A stretch of DNA of 64,000 nt, from the NCBI GenBank assembly GCA_033032175.1, contig CM065321.1, positions 1,014,501 through 1,078,500 on the forward strand. Direction: 5' to 3'. Below, in pieces: positions 21,864 through 33,300 of this stretch (the first letter of the stretch is position 1; every line of letters starts with the position of its first letter). This DNA comes from Saturnia japonica. Its lineage: Eukaryota > Arthropoda > Insecta > Lepidoptera > Saturniidae. The notes beneath the pieces are model-generated. The model saw only the letters and a list, made by a program, of their open reading frames with translations. It did not search any database and was not told the DNA's origin. A program made the translations under genes and the position numbers.

Positions 21864-23497
21864 TATGGAGACACAATTTCACACACGGCTGCCTAATTCC
21901 AAATCAAGTAAAGCTTGTATTATCTTAATTTGACAGCTAATATACTTTACGTATATAGATATTAACACTCAGACATACAATTGCATATCACACAAATGTC
22001 AATCATGTGCGGGGATCCGATTCAAATTAAATAAGATAAGGTATACCAAGAAATTTAGGTATTTTTGTTTACGAATAAATTTGAATACAAAATACAAATT
22101 TCAGTTTATAATTTAATATCTTATATCAGTTAACGTGTATAATTTAAAGAAGAGATTTATCATGGAACACCACATTCAGAGATGAAACCAAAAAACATAA
22201 TTATTATTATACATCCACGTTGGGAAACCCCATATGAAATCCACAAGTCTCTATATATGGTATTATAAGGAAAATAATTGAATATGATGATTTTCTAACT
22301 ATAAACTAATTTGTTGATTTTTCATATATTCATATTTACCTATAGGGAATTTTGTGGTTGTACTGTGGGGGAAGGTATAATGTATTTTCTGAATATGAAT
22401 AAATGAAATAACAAATAAGTGCATCCATTTTTTTTTTGTTTAGCTTTAGAATCGCTACCGTCGACTTCGGACTCCAAATTTTTTTTACGGAGATCTATCC
22501 TTATAATTATGCTAAATAAATAATTTCATACTGCAGAAATACATAGATTTTGAGAAATTAAAATTTTAAAATCACATTTATTGTAAATTCAACAATACAA
22601 ATATAAGTTCTAAGTGAAAAGATAGGCAAATATTTTCGAAGATGGTAATTTTTCTTTCTATTATATCTTATTGCAATATGTATACTTACGTAATTTCGAT
22701 AAAGATGAAAAAGTAGATAATTACGACTATATTTTTATAAAATTTTTGTTTATTTCTGACATAAAAATCACGTTCATGTGAAATGCTGATTTAAAATTAG
22801 GATAAATTTTGTATTATAAAATTTAGTCTCGCAGCCAGGTTGTAATATTTATTTTATATGTTATTAAAAGTAAAAGTTGAAGCATAATAAAGGTTTGTCA
22901 CATTAAATAATGTTATATAAACAACTTTAAATAAAAACCATTTACCTATATATTTTTAATATAAATTGATTAGTTATCATATTAAATTACTAATGTAAAT
23001 AATATTAGGACAATAATGTGATCAATTATCATTCCAAATATTAGGATACTAAAGTATATTATAGTTTAATAAGAGTAATTATAATGTATATAATTGATAC
23101 TGATGTGAGATTATATACACAGAAAAAAAAAGATTCTGTATTAGAACAAAGAAAAAGCATATAATACTATACACAAATATGCATTCACATTTGTTTTTAA
23201 GTGAGGAATAAAGCTACACCTAATAATATTTAAAAATATTAACAACATGATTATTTAAAAAATTAAAGCATAGATAATTCTCAACTTTCATAAGTCATAA
23301 TATCTCCGTAAAGAGAGCAAGTGCGACATGCGCTCTTTAAAGACAATTTTTGTTAGACAGTATTATAAAAAAGTCAACGATGTATTAATTATTTTAAATT
23401 AATTTGAATACTATGTGATGTTTGCGTATTATGAGTTTTTTCAAATTATTATACTATATAAAAACGTTGACCAATTTTATGTCAGTCCAAAAAATAT

Positions 23498-23731
23498 TGT
23501 TGCATTAAATTCAGCCACTTCATTCGCACTATAAATATATTATATTTCGCTTACTCTTCAACAGAATTATACTAGTGAGCTTAGTCCATAAAAATTATAC
23601 ATTGTCACTAGTAACGTCTGTTACATAGGTGAGGTCTTTAGAATTTGTCGTAAGGTTTTCGTTCTAAATAACAATAATTCTAATAGAATACATAGGTCAG
23701 TGCGAATGAAGTGGCTGAATTTAAAGCAACA
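23498..23731. mobile_element. Palindromic MITE
   Basis: A 234-bp element with near-perfect 34-bp terminal inverted repeats: TGTTGCATTAAATTCAG at the left end and the complement of CTGAATTTAAAGCAACA at the right, each continuing through 'ccacttcattcgcact' with one mismatch in the outer part. The inner 170 bp has no open frame. No clear target duplication (aaatat left, gtcttt right). Confidence 0.7.
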
Positions 23732-26700
23732 GTCTTTGCACATATAACCGGCCCTCTTTAATGAAAACCAATACTGCCATTATCGAGTGAATTATAGTGT
23801 CATGTGTTTTGACGATTCAGTATCCTAACTAGATGGTGGCTCCCTTGTTAGAACTGTCCAGAGAGTTTCTTTAACAACAATGTATAAATACATGATTTTT
23901 ATTATTATTTATAATCTATTTCACTCGTCTACGATAACACAAACTATATTGCATAATATGTCACTAATATTACATAAATATATGGTCAAATGAAGTAAGT
24001 TCATAAATTTAAGTAGTCTTGTCACGTAAGTGCCTATGAATTTAAACTTACTACTACTCGACGACCTATAATTTCAGTACAAAATTATGCTTCTAGTGTT
24101 CTAGTAGAATACCTACATATTATGTCGATGGCAGATACAATAAAATAACGGCCTTACTTTTAAACGTTTATTAAATATAAGCAAAGCTTAACTTTAGCGC
24201 TGTTTTCTTGTAACAATTTGGATTAGAAACAGATAAATACTTTAATCATTGTTTAAATTATGACAGATTTTTATAAGTAAAGCCATACCGTGTTTTAAAA
24301 TAATTATAGATATAACGATGTTAATGTATATTACAATGAAGTATGTACCAAGTTATATATTTATAATAGCTATACTGTGAAAAATATGTTGTTGTATACA
24401 AAAAGAAAAAACTATTAATAAATGTTTTTGGAATTTCAAATAGTTTATTATTTGTGAAGAATTAATTTCAACATTCATTTCCTCATAGTTTATGCTATAT
24501 CTACATGTTTGTAATGTTTCGAATCTATGTATAATAGTAGCGAGTCTGATTAACAATGAATGGGCCTAAATTTTTGATGAAGGAAAATATAGTGACGGAT
24601 CTATAACTAAAATTATTGCGGTTACGAAAAATGAAAAGTACCACACATTTTAGTAAGTTATTTTATACTAAAGTTTGATCAAAATTTTACTTGATCTTTA
24701 TTTAAATGAAGATACGGTCTAAATAACAACACGCTAGACCTAGAGGAGAATTGGATTTCAAGTGCAAATCCCAGAATATACCTATAGGTATACTAAGTAG
24801 AAAATATTTATAAACCGTTTCTTTTTTTAATCGTTTATAGATTTATCGTTATAACCACGATCTCATGTGACGTTAAGTGGGATACGCTAACTCGCCTTTT
24901 ATTAGTCTTACTGAGTCGGAAACATGGGATGAGTAATTTTTGTATATTTGTAGCGTCTACTAAAATTGTGCCGGTCGTTTATGTAGATCTGTTAGAACTG
25001 TAGTCTTGTTTGAGGAAGGTAATGGGTAGGTCTTAGCTGCAGTGGCCACTTAACATCAAGTACACTGTATGCCTGTTTTCTCATCACGTTCCACACTACG
25101 TAGACGATTAAATAATCAGCGAGAGAAGATGTGTTGTAGTCTTATCTATTCGTATAGCATGTTTTTTGGACACAAAGGTCCATAAAGAGGCTTGCGGTAA
25201 GAGTTGACTTGTAGAAATAATCACGTAGCGAAGGAACGTTCTAATAGCAGAAAATACTTATAATTAAAAAGACTATCTAGAATTTAGCATAAATAACTCT
25301 CGTCTCGATCAACTTAGAGCTACGGTGATTATTATTTTTTTAAGAAAAGGTCAAATTAGTAGCGTAAAATCTAAAATTACATTAATTCTTGAATATTAAC
25401 GTCGAGCACAAAAATCAAAATCATTTAATGTATAATGATTAAACACAGCACAGTTAGCACAGTTTATTATAGCACAAATACACTGCCACTTATTCTGAAA
25501 GTTGTATTAATCAATACACATAATTGTATTATATTAAGTGAGCAATTCTTATACATATAATTGGTTTCTCGGAAACGCTAACGATTTCGGTGAAACTTTG
25601 CATTTAGGTAATGTTTTACATTCCAAGTTTACTTAAATAGTTATTTTTCTTTTTTTATGTTTATAAGACACCGAGCACAGCTCGGTCGCCAAGATATTGT
25701 TTATTATGAGAACTTTGCTTACTAGTACCTATTCAGTAGATTAATGACTTTGTATTGCAGTTCAGAAATTAAAAGATCGGAGCAAATTGCAACCCGACTA
25801 TAGATAGGTAGGTAAGGTATATATGTATTTATATATATGATATAATTTCCATATTTCTTATTGAATTTTTGTTAAATTTATATTTTTTTGTAACATCGTT
25901 TCTATCGGGGGTCCCCCGACCGCACATATATTTAAATACAAATTTCATTGGCACTCGTTGATGTTTTGCTTGTATAGCCTATATTGCCTATTATATTTTA
26001 TGGGTCGATAAACTAATATATCCATACTTGGAAGAGGTTAGATAACTTTGTTTCCTATAAATAAATTTTGCTTATCGTTTATTCTGATCAAAAGCCCTAT
26101 CAAAGGACACCGTCGCGCTCGTGCGAGTGGATTGTAAAAACAACGGGAGCTGTTTACGTTAATTAACCCTTAAATGTGCTTTCTGATATAATTCTTGAAG
26201 GTAACTCAGTATACGCCTTGTGTTTTCTTCTTAATTTAAGAGCTCAAGTCTTGTTGGTGGAGCAGTTGCAACTGTTCCCTATCCTTTGCCTTTCTCATTG
26301 CTCCTCTTTTTTTAGGAAATATTGTAGTGTGGTGGTTTCTCCAACTTGTCTTCCACACCGCAGTACAACGACCGGTGTAACCCACAAATTGCTTTCCATT
26401 CAAGAGCCATACCAGAATCTAGTTCCTATGCCCCTTGCGGGTACTTGTGTCACTGTTGTCTGACACCAGACACATTTTGTAAGCGACACGAATTAGATAT
26501 ATTTACGTAAATAAGAAATTTCTTTTGTTGCGTTTTGTCTTATTGCTATTTTGCATTACATACGATAAAATATATCATGCCGTCTTGTTCTATAACGAAA
26601 GTTAACCGCAAGTGATAAGTTGATGATAGTTTACAAGTTATTATGATCACAGGATAGGAATATTTTGTATGAAACGGTGTAATCCGAAATCTCATAGAAA

Positions 26701-26861
26701 CAAAATATTATTGAGAAGGTAATAAAGCTTCCTTCCTGTTGAGTCTAATAATACTTATTATACAATTGTGATATTACTTTTGTGTGGCTATTATTATTTA
26801 TTGATGTTTATTATTGTATAATAATAAGTGTAGGCAAAAAAGTTGTTAATTTTTTATAACA

Positions 26862-27345
26862 GCTCGGCGCATTGACGGTGGTGTTTCTGATGGTAAGAAC
26901 AGCACAATCCAAACACAACGGCGACCACCGACAGATCTAAACCCAACGGCGGTCACCGCCGTCAAGCCGGCCTGGATAAACATCTCTTCACGTTACGCTT
27001 GAAGGGCCCATGTCGTAAGAAGGAGGGAACACATTGGCCGAGAGATGGTACCACTTTTCAGTACGTACCGAGGTAGAGGTTACTGTAAAACTGTGAGTAT
27101 GAAGCCCAGCGTGTGTGTGGTTCTGTTGTGGAAAGGAAAGGAGGGAATCAGATTGAACAACTCTTCAAAATATCGTATCTTGTGTTGTATGTTCATGATA
27201 CAGACGATAGAACACGCTTAGCGAGGCGATGTTCCTATGCGGCTGAAGCGGCTCGATGTATTTGGTAACTTCTGTATCATTAAGAATGCAAACAGCCCGT
27301 CCCTGCACCCTGTTCAGGGCACCGAGGAGGTATTTTGACTCTTAA
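26862..27345 (-). pseudogene. CR1-like LINE reverse transcriptase C-terminal remnant
   Basis: Read leftwards from 27345, the stretch GALNRVQGRAVCILN, IEPLQPHRNIASLSVFYRLY and, one frame over, EELFNLIPSFPFHNRT and SYDMGPFKRNVKRCLS follows the order of the C-terminal region of CR1/Jockey-group polymerases: 'L..lQ.ra...', 'L..RR.vasL.vFYrly.g', 'eL..lip', then 'FKr.v.r.L'. Frameshifts and stops separate these pieces, so the copy is dead. It is GC-richer than its flanks. The GC-rich tail at 26870-26990 is probably its 3' UTR. Confidence 0.75.
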
Positions 27346-27886
27346 ACGAGTTATTATCTACGCACGCTTCTAATTTAACAAAAGTAACACAAAAAACATA
27401 CAACATAAAATAATTTTAATAATGATTTATTTTTCAGAGCTATTGATGGTCACTAAGCTTATACATTTTTTTAATTATAATAACATTTTTTTTTTAATAA
27501 TAATAATAATTCCTAACAATATGCATTAATTAGATGTCTAGCTATACATAGTAAATTTTGTGTCAAGATGGTCCGGTTCTTAAACCGAACCACCGAGACC
27601 TAAACACCAAAGAATCATACGAAAAATATCTAAGCACACCACAACTGTCTTCACCGATATCTCTTCATCCCTAGGGGATGATTAAATCAATGCAATTTGT
27701 AAACAGCCATTAAATGATATGGATGAATTACTAGAATCGTCGCAGTGCTGTGTGATTGTGAAATCAGCGAGGCTGTTGGGAAAAATGCGAATTTTCAGCG
27801 GTAAAATAAGGCGATATCGGCTCAGACGTAACTCTCGGATGTTCGCAATCCCTGTTTAGTCCAATCCATCCACTTAAAGCATACGT

Positions 27887-28007
27887 ATCATTGTGTTCAC
27901 AACGATACATTTAAAACTTCGTTGTGCTCACAACAATATATTGAAACCATCGTTGTGTCCACAACAATGCGTTCATAAATTAATATTGTTGTGTCCACTA
28001 CAACAAA
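27887..28007. repeat. Tandem array of small hairpins
   Basis: Four units of about 32 bp. Each has a short palindrome of the form 'TCGTTGTG.(t/c)CACAACGA' (for example 'cattgtgttcacaacgat', 'cgttgtgctcacaacaat', 'cgttgtgtccacaacaat', 'attgttgtgtccactacaac') followed by a 15-18 bp A/T-rich spacer. The palindromes are better conserved than the spacers. Confidence 0.6.
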
Positions 28008-28189
28008 AGTAAAATATCATTGTATTTTTAAGACAACACGAGTAAAATTAAATCATATATTAAATCATCATCCACTCAATATAATAGTTATACATAAATT
28101 TAACACGTAACTTTTTATGTACTTCTTGTTTCATGTTAAATAAATTGTGCTGGTGCTTTAAGGTAATAAAAAAAACCACTATTTGATTT

Positions 28190-28360
28190 TTTGTTCGTCT
28201 ACCTTTAGATTGGCAAAGGAAGCGATTATCGAATGACATACAAGAACTGCTTAAATCTATGGATGACTTAAAATTAATTGACTCAAATCTTTCATTTTAT
28301 TTTTCGTTTAATAGTTTGGCAGACAAAGTAAAGGAATATAGTTTGGAGCGGACGGGTTAA
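28190..28360 (+). other. Unassigned open frame of about 55 codons
   Basis: From 28190 to the TAA at 28358-28360 one frame stays open and reads as a charged helical sequence: RLPLDWQRKRLSNDIQELL, KSMDDLKLIDSNLS and LADKVKEYSLERTG. An acceptor-like 'ctacctttag' ends at 28207. There is no upstream ATG. It could be a terminal exon of an unseen gene, a decayed exon, or chance. I recognise no family. Confidence 0.25.
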
Positions 28361-29342
28361 ATAACCCAAGTAGAAGATGATTCACGATTTACATTCTCTC
28401 ACACAACACTAACGTATCTATATTTTTAATTTAAACAAATAAATAAACATCTAATGGAGTACTTCTTTAATCTATAATTACAAGAAAATTTCGATAATAA
28501 TACAATAATAATAATAATAATTGAATGCGAAAGGAATCTTAATAAACAATCGAATAGGAACGATTAGAAACGATTACGTCTCAAATTATTTGGGTACTTT
28601 GGACTAGAAATATAAAAACAATAATTTTAACAACGGATCGAAATTTTATAAAAATCAGATATAAATAATATAATGTATATCGCGACACACATTTCAAAAT
28701 AACTATGTAGCTATAATAATTATATCATTGATTAATTAATTTCTTTGACGTAACAAGCAAACTTAACTTAAACAAATGTAAATATAGTGATAAATCTTAT
28801 TGTAGTATTAATCAACTACAACATTTAATTTATTTCGGTTAAGCTCTATATCGAGTTAGGCTCATTTTTCGTCTCAAATAGCATAGATTACTTCATTACT
28901 ACGATTGATTGAATTAAAAAAAAACGATAGTATAGTATTTTGACAGTAAGTAACATTTATAACAATAATTGGAAACGCAGGCAAATTTCCATTATTTTCA
29001 TACATGTTCCAAAATTATCAAAATCCTCATGTAAAAAATTCAGTTTTAGAAATTATCGTATTGTTGTTATCATGAACAAACAAAATTTCCTTGAATTCGT
29101 AAGAATCGAGTATGCTAAGAATCGATCAAAATCAGTTATCGAGTAATCTGTGAAATTCCAGACTGGAAGTAATGTGACGACAGGACTAACAATGTATAGT
29201 GATAGAAAGCGAAGCCGCACGCACCAGTTGTCGAGCGACTCGCGAATTCTCAAGAGATATATTAATTTTATAATACATTTAAACTTTGATCTAAAATTAC
29301 GTCAGGTAATAGGGTCATATTATTTTTAATTATATAACGTCC

Positions 29343-29348
29343 TTTATT
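29343..29348 (-). terminator. Candidate poly(A) signal for the Futsch-type gene
   Basis: TTTATT on the + strand (AATAAA on the gene strand), 700 bp after the stop codon. Others lie further on (for example 28829-28834). Choice between them is not possible from sequence. Confidence 0.3.
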
Positions 29349-30047
29349 TTCAGCTAGAATTAAATCCTAGCCGTACAAGATACACGTCCATAAATCTCAC
29401 AATTCGATAGCAAAATAACTAATTCCATATAATTTCTACCTCCATGAAAAGTGCACGAGCATTGTAATTATTCATCTTTTTTTCATCTAAACAAAATGGA
29501 CTTGCCGCGCTAAATATTTTGCATATAAAAGCACTACCTGATTGTAAAAGATGAAATTTTATAAAACGCCATAAGAAATATATTTTAAAACGGTATTATT
29601 TTGAGGCCAACTAGAAAAACGTGTTGTTTTTTTATACTAAAATGGACGTTTCGGTTATTAGGTAGGTCAAGAGTCGGGTTTTGATTCTAACTGGACGCGG
29701 TTCAAGACTTCGTCAGTTCAGGAATATACGGTTAATTTACCGTTTTTGATCAGCGTAGTTAACATTCAATTTTGTATCATTTGGTACGTCACTATCAACT
29801 AAGATATAATTAAACTCTTTAACAGTCTGTTCTTTGCGTTCATTTATCACACACGTTCTATTTGCAAACTATCTCATGCGAAGTAGCCACCTCGTGGCGG
29901 CGATGCTCGAAAACCTATCAAACTTTATCACAGACAAAATATTTCCTACAACAATAACATTTTTTTGGAACCCTGTTTTACGAGCATCGCGTCACTCCAG
30001 GAGGTCTATTACTTCTTCGATGAGAAAGATACAAATAGACCCGACAC

Positions 30048-30217
30048 CTAGAACTCTAGTCTGTAAGCCGCGCATGATGTTTCGTGGTCTTGCAAGTTGA
30101 TTGTGCAACGGGAGGCTGACGGCGAGAGATCAATTTTATATTTCTCCAGCGCCTCTTCGTTCTCAGTCACCCAGAAGCCAAGGACATCGGTGTCGTATGT
30201 TGGAATTATTGTTACTT
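30048..30217 (-). CDS. futsch: Futsch / MAP1-family protein, last exon (light-chain C terminus)
   Basis: The exon starts after a tgtctgttacag acceptor and ends at a TAG stop (30050-30048). With the G from the previous exon it reads EVTIIPTYDTDVLGFWVTE, then a variable middle, then CTINLQDHETSCAAYRLEF. This is the end of the MAP1 light chain: in MAP1A/B/S and Futsch the same place has 'VTLIPT.D...m..W...' and a final acidic/hydrophobic strand. The MAP1 C terminus mediates light-chain to heavy-chain and microtubule or actin interactions. The gene is on the minus strand, so the protein's N terminus lies right of the window. Confidence 0.9.
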
Positions 30218-30398
30218 CTGTAACAGACAAAGAAAGAATGTTTAATTTGATTCAATTAATGAAGAAATTATTACAATATATATTTAAATTTTTACCCTCA
30301 CTATGGGTTTCGAACCTACATCGTTCGAAGCAGTATCAAAAAGTGTTACCATTTGGGAGAAGGGATAATAAAATTTGGTTATTATCATGAATGCTTAC
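30218..30398 (-). other. Phase-1 intron in the light-chain region
   Basis: 181 bp, donor GATTTGG|gtaagc at 30399/30398 and acceptor ttacag at 30218. Splicing joins G to AA to make a Glu codon. Reading through gives a few residues and a stop, so the splice is needed for the conserved C terminus. Confidence 0.9.
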
Positions 30399-33300
30399 CC
30401 AAATCTTTATCTTCCCAAGTTTTCTTGGCATCAAGGAGGGCGTTGTAGATCTCCTTCGATGGTTCGGTGCCAGAAAACACGTAGTATCGTGCACGAACCC
30501 GCTTGAAGAACTCCATAGCTGAATAATAAGAGTTACCGTGATGTGGAACGTAAGTTAGCTCCATGTATACCGGAGTTGGTGCTTTCTTCTTGCTTGGTGA
30601 CTCAAATGCACGTTTCGCCTCTTTACTTTTTTCCTGATTTAATTTATTCTTATTCAGTACCGAAGACGGTGTTTGCTTCTTTGGTGTATTCTTTGCTTCT
30701 CCTTGAGTTGGGAGGATAGGGCTTGGCAGTCCAAGAGGTTTACCCCAAGATTCAATTGGATCTTTAGATGTCTCAACTAACTGTTCCGATTTTTCCATTT
30801 TGATTTGTTTACTGTATTTAGAAGTTTCCGTTTCTTTCTTAGACTCTGATTTGATGTCTTTCAATGTAATTGTGCTCTCTTCAATCGCTGTAGTTTGCTT
30901 AGAGCTTGAGCCTGAGCGCTCGTCCAGCTCATATTTAGCTGTGATTGTAGAGATTACATCTGAACCGCTTACTTTCTTGTGTTCTTCGATGGCCTTCTCG
31001 AAATGTTCATCAGCCTCTTTTAGGAAAGTAGCGTCGGATTTACTACTTGATTTTTCAGATTTTATTTTTTCGTGCATCAAAAAGTCTTCAGTCATTTTGC
31101 TGATATTTGTATCAACGGTATGAACTACAGATTTCGTTTCAGAATGAGAAGAGGACGTATATGAATCATCCTCTGTTAGTTGACCAACCACTGATATCGA
31201 CATGGCGTCCTTATAAAGTCCAGAAGAAATATGTTTTTCGTGCAATCGTTCTTGACTAGATTCTCTTTGTTGAGCCAATTTGGCGTCTAATTCAAAGCTC
31301 ATATTCGATTTTGGTGAATGTGAGATTTGTGATTTGGTACTACTTGGACTACCTTGCCCATCATCATCACTGTAGTACATTCCACTACTTTCCGTACCCC
31401 ATAAATTTGTGGTGGCTTTAAACCCTCTAGAGCTTATATCCGACGGAGGTGATGATATTCCCTGATGGTCTAAATCATCACTAGCCGCTGATGAACTACG
31501 CATGTCACCTGTCTTAGATGAAAATTTTGAAAATGATTTTTCGCTTTCACCTGTGTCATATTCCTCAGTCAAATCAAAAATACCTATTTTTGATTCTTTA
31601 CCAGTTGTAGTTTGTCCTTGACTGTCAACACTTACTGTCGTAGTATCCACAGTTATTTTGACTTTCTCTGGGCTAATAACTTCTTTTGTTGTAACGACAG
31701 TTATTTTTTGGGTTATATCATTAATAATTTTGGTGAAAGTCTCGGTACTGGTTGATGTTTCACCAACGGAATAATGTGCTTTTTTCGATCTAGCATTCTG
31801 TTTAATTACATCTTTAGATTTTAATAGTAAATCATCCTGCACAGGCACTTGTTCTTGTACTACAGGTTGTTTTTCTATTTCCTCCAATTCCTCAGGAGAC
31901 CAATCTTCAAGCCCTGTACCCATTGGCAAATAGGTTATCTGTGTTCTTACGTCTTTTGTCGTTTTAACAGAGCCATCATTCTTTGCTTTTTCTGTTACGG
32001 TCTCTATGACGGTCTTGACAGCAATTTCATTGGTTTTGGTATTTTTAAGCTCCTCTTTGGTGACATAAGTCGTGATCGTTTGAGTCATGGTTTCACCATG
32101 TTCATTTATTATATTATTACTCTTATTTACAGATGTTTTAATTTTTCCTGTTGCACTCAAATCTTTAAGAGCAGCTTGCAGATCGTTACTAGATGTCTTT
32201 TGGGATTCCGATATTGTTATTTTTACGTCTTTAGTCGTTTCTGTCGAACCATCGGGGAATTCATCAACAGTTGTCGTTTCTATTGTAGTCCTAACGCGTT
32301 TAACATTTTTATCTATACTAGCCAAAGTTTCTTTCTTTGTTCTAGTTGTAATAGAACGCTTGATCGTTATAGAGCCTTGTTGAATAACCTCGTGTTTGAC
32401 ATCGCAATCTTCGTTAGTATCTTCAACGACTTCGTTATCATCAATATAAGATTGTGAGGGTTCAATTTCTTTCTGATCTTCTTTTGTAGGTGTTTTAAGG
32501 AAGACGTCAGCAATGGAAACTTTTTCGCTTTTCTTTGTTATGACAGTGCCATCTGGATGTTCATCTTCAATTATAGTTTTAATAACAGTTTTTATTTTCT
32601 TGGTTCTCATTGAGAGATTTTCAAATTCTTGTCTAATAGTTGTTACAGTAGTTTTACGAATTATCATTACACCATTTTCAATTATATTTACTGTGTCTGA
32701 TGTTACGTGTTTATCTGCTTCACCGATTTCAGTGTATCCTGCTAGATTTTCATCAAAGGTTTCCAATCCATAATCAGCTATTGATACTTTTACGTCCTTT
32801 GTAACCTCTGTTACTCCAGTCGGTAATTTAGTTTCAGTTAATATTTCTGTGGTAGTTTTAATTTTTCTCTTTGAACCGTCGGTTGATGATAATTTCTCTT
32901 TTGTTGTTGTAGTAGTAATGATTTGCTTAACTTCTTTACCGTCTCGTATTGTCGTCATTTGCTGAGTATCAACGCTTACTGTTTTATCCTCGAGATTTGT
33001 GAAACTTGTCATATCTTGGGTATGTGGCAAATCATCTAATTCTACGTCGATAACAGCAGTGCTCGTATCAACAGTAGTACGAGCGGATCCGTCTGGATAA
33101 CGATCGGTCGTAGTTATTGTAGTAACAGTTTTTAATTTTTTAAACAAATTATTCCTGTCAGAATATTTAGTTTTCACAATTCGCGTAATAATCGTTCTTT
33201 TGATTAATATACCCTTCTCTTGTATTTCTAAATCGTCTATATTTTCTATTAGTTCAGGCTCTCCTAAAGGAATGAATTCTTTTAGTATAGCTTCTACTTT

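Larger units (their letters stand above)
21614..30047. other. Convergent intergenic region (8.4 kb)
   Basis: The region lies between the 3' ends of the GH31-type gene (+) and the Futsch-type gene (-), so it should hold both 3' UTRs. Poly(A) signals, a MITE, a LINE remnant, a hairpin array and an unexplained open frame are listed separately. A GC-richer block at 26110-26480 has no lasting open frame and looks like a dispersed repeat. 24000-26100 and 28400-29800 show nothing I can identify. Confidence 0.7.

Noticed and set aside
26176..26463. A plus-strand frame of 95 codons
   Set aside because: Low-information composition, no motif, and the GC-richer block extends beyond it in the manner of a dispersed repeat.
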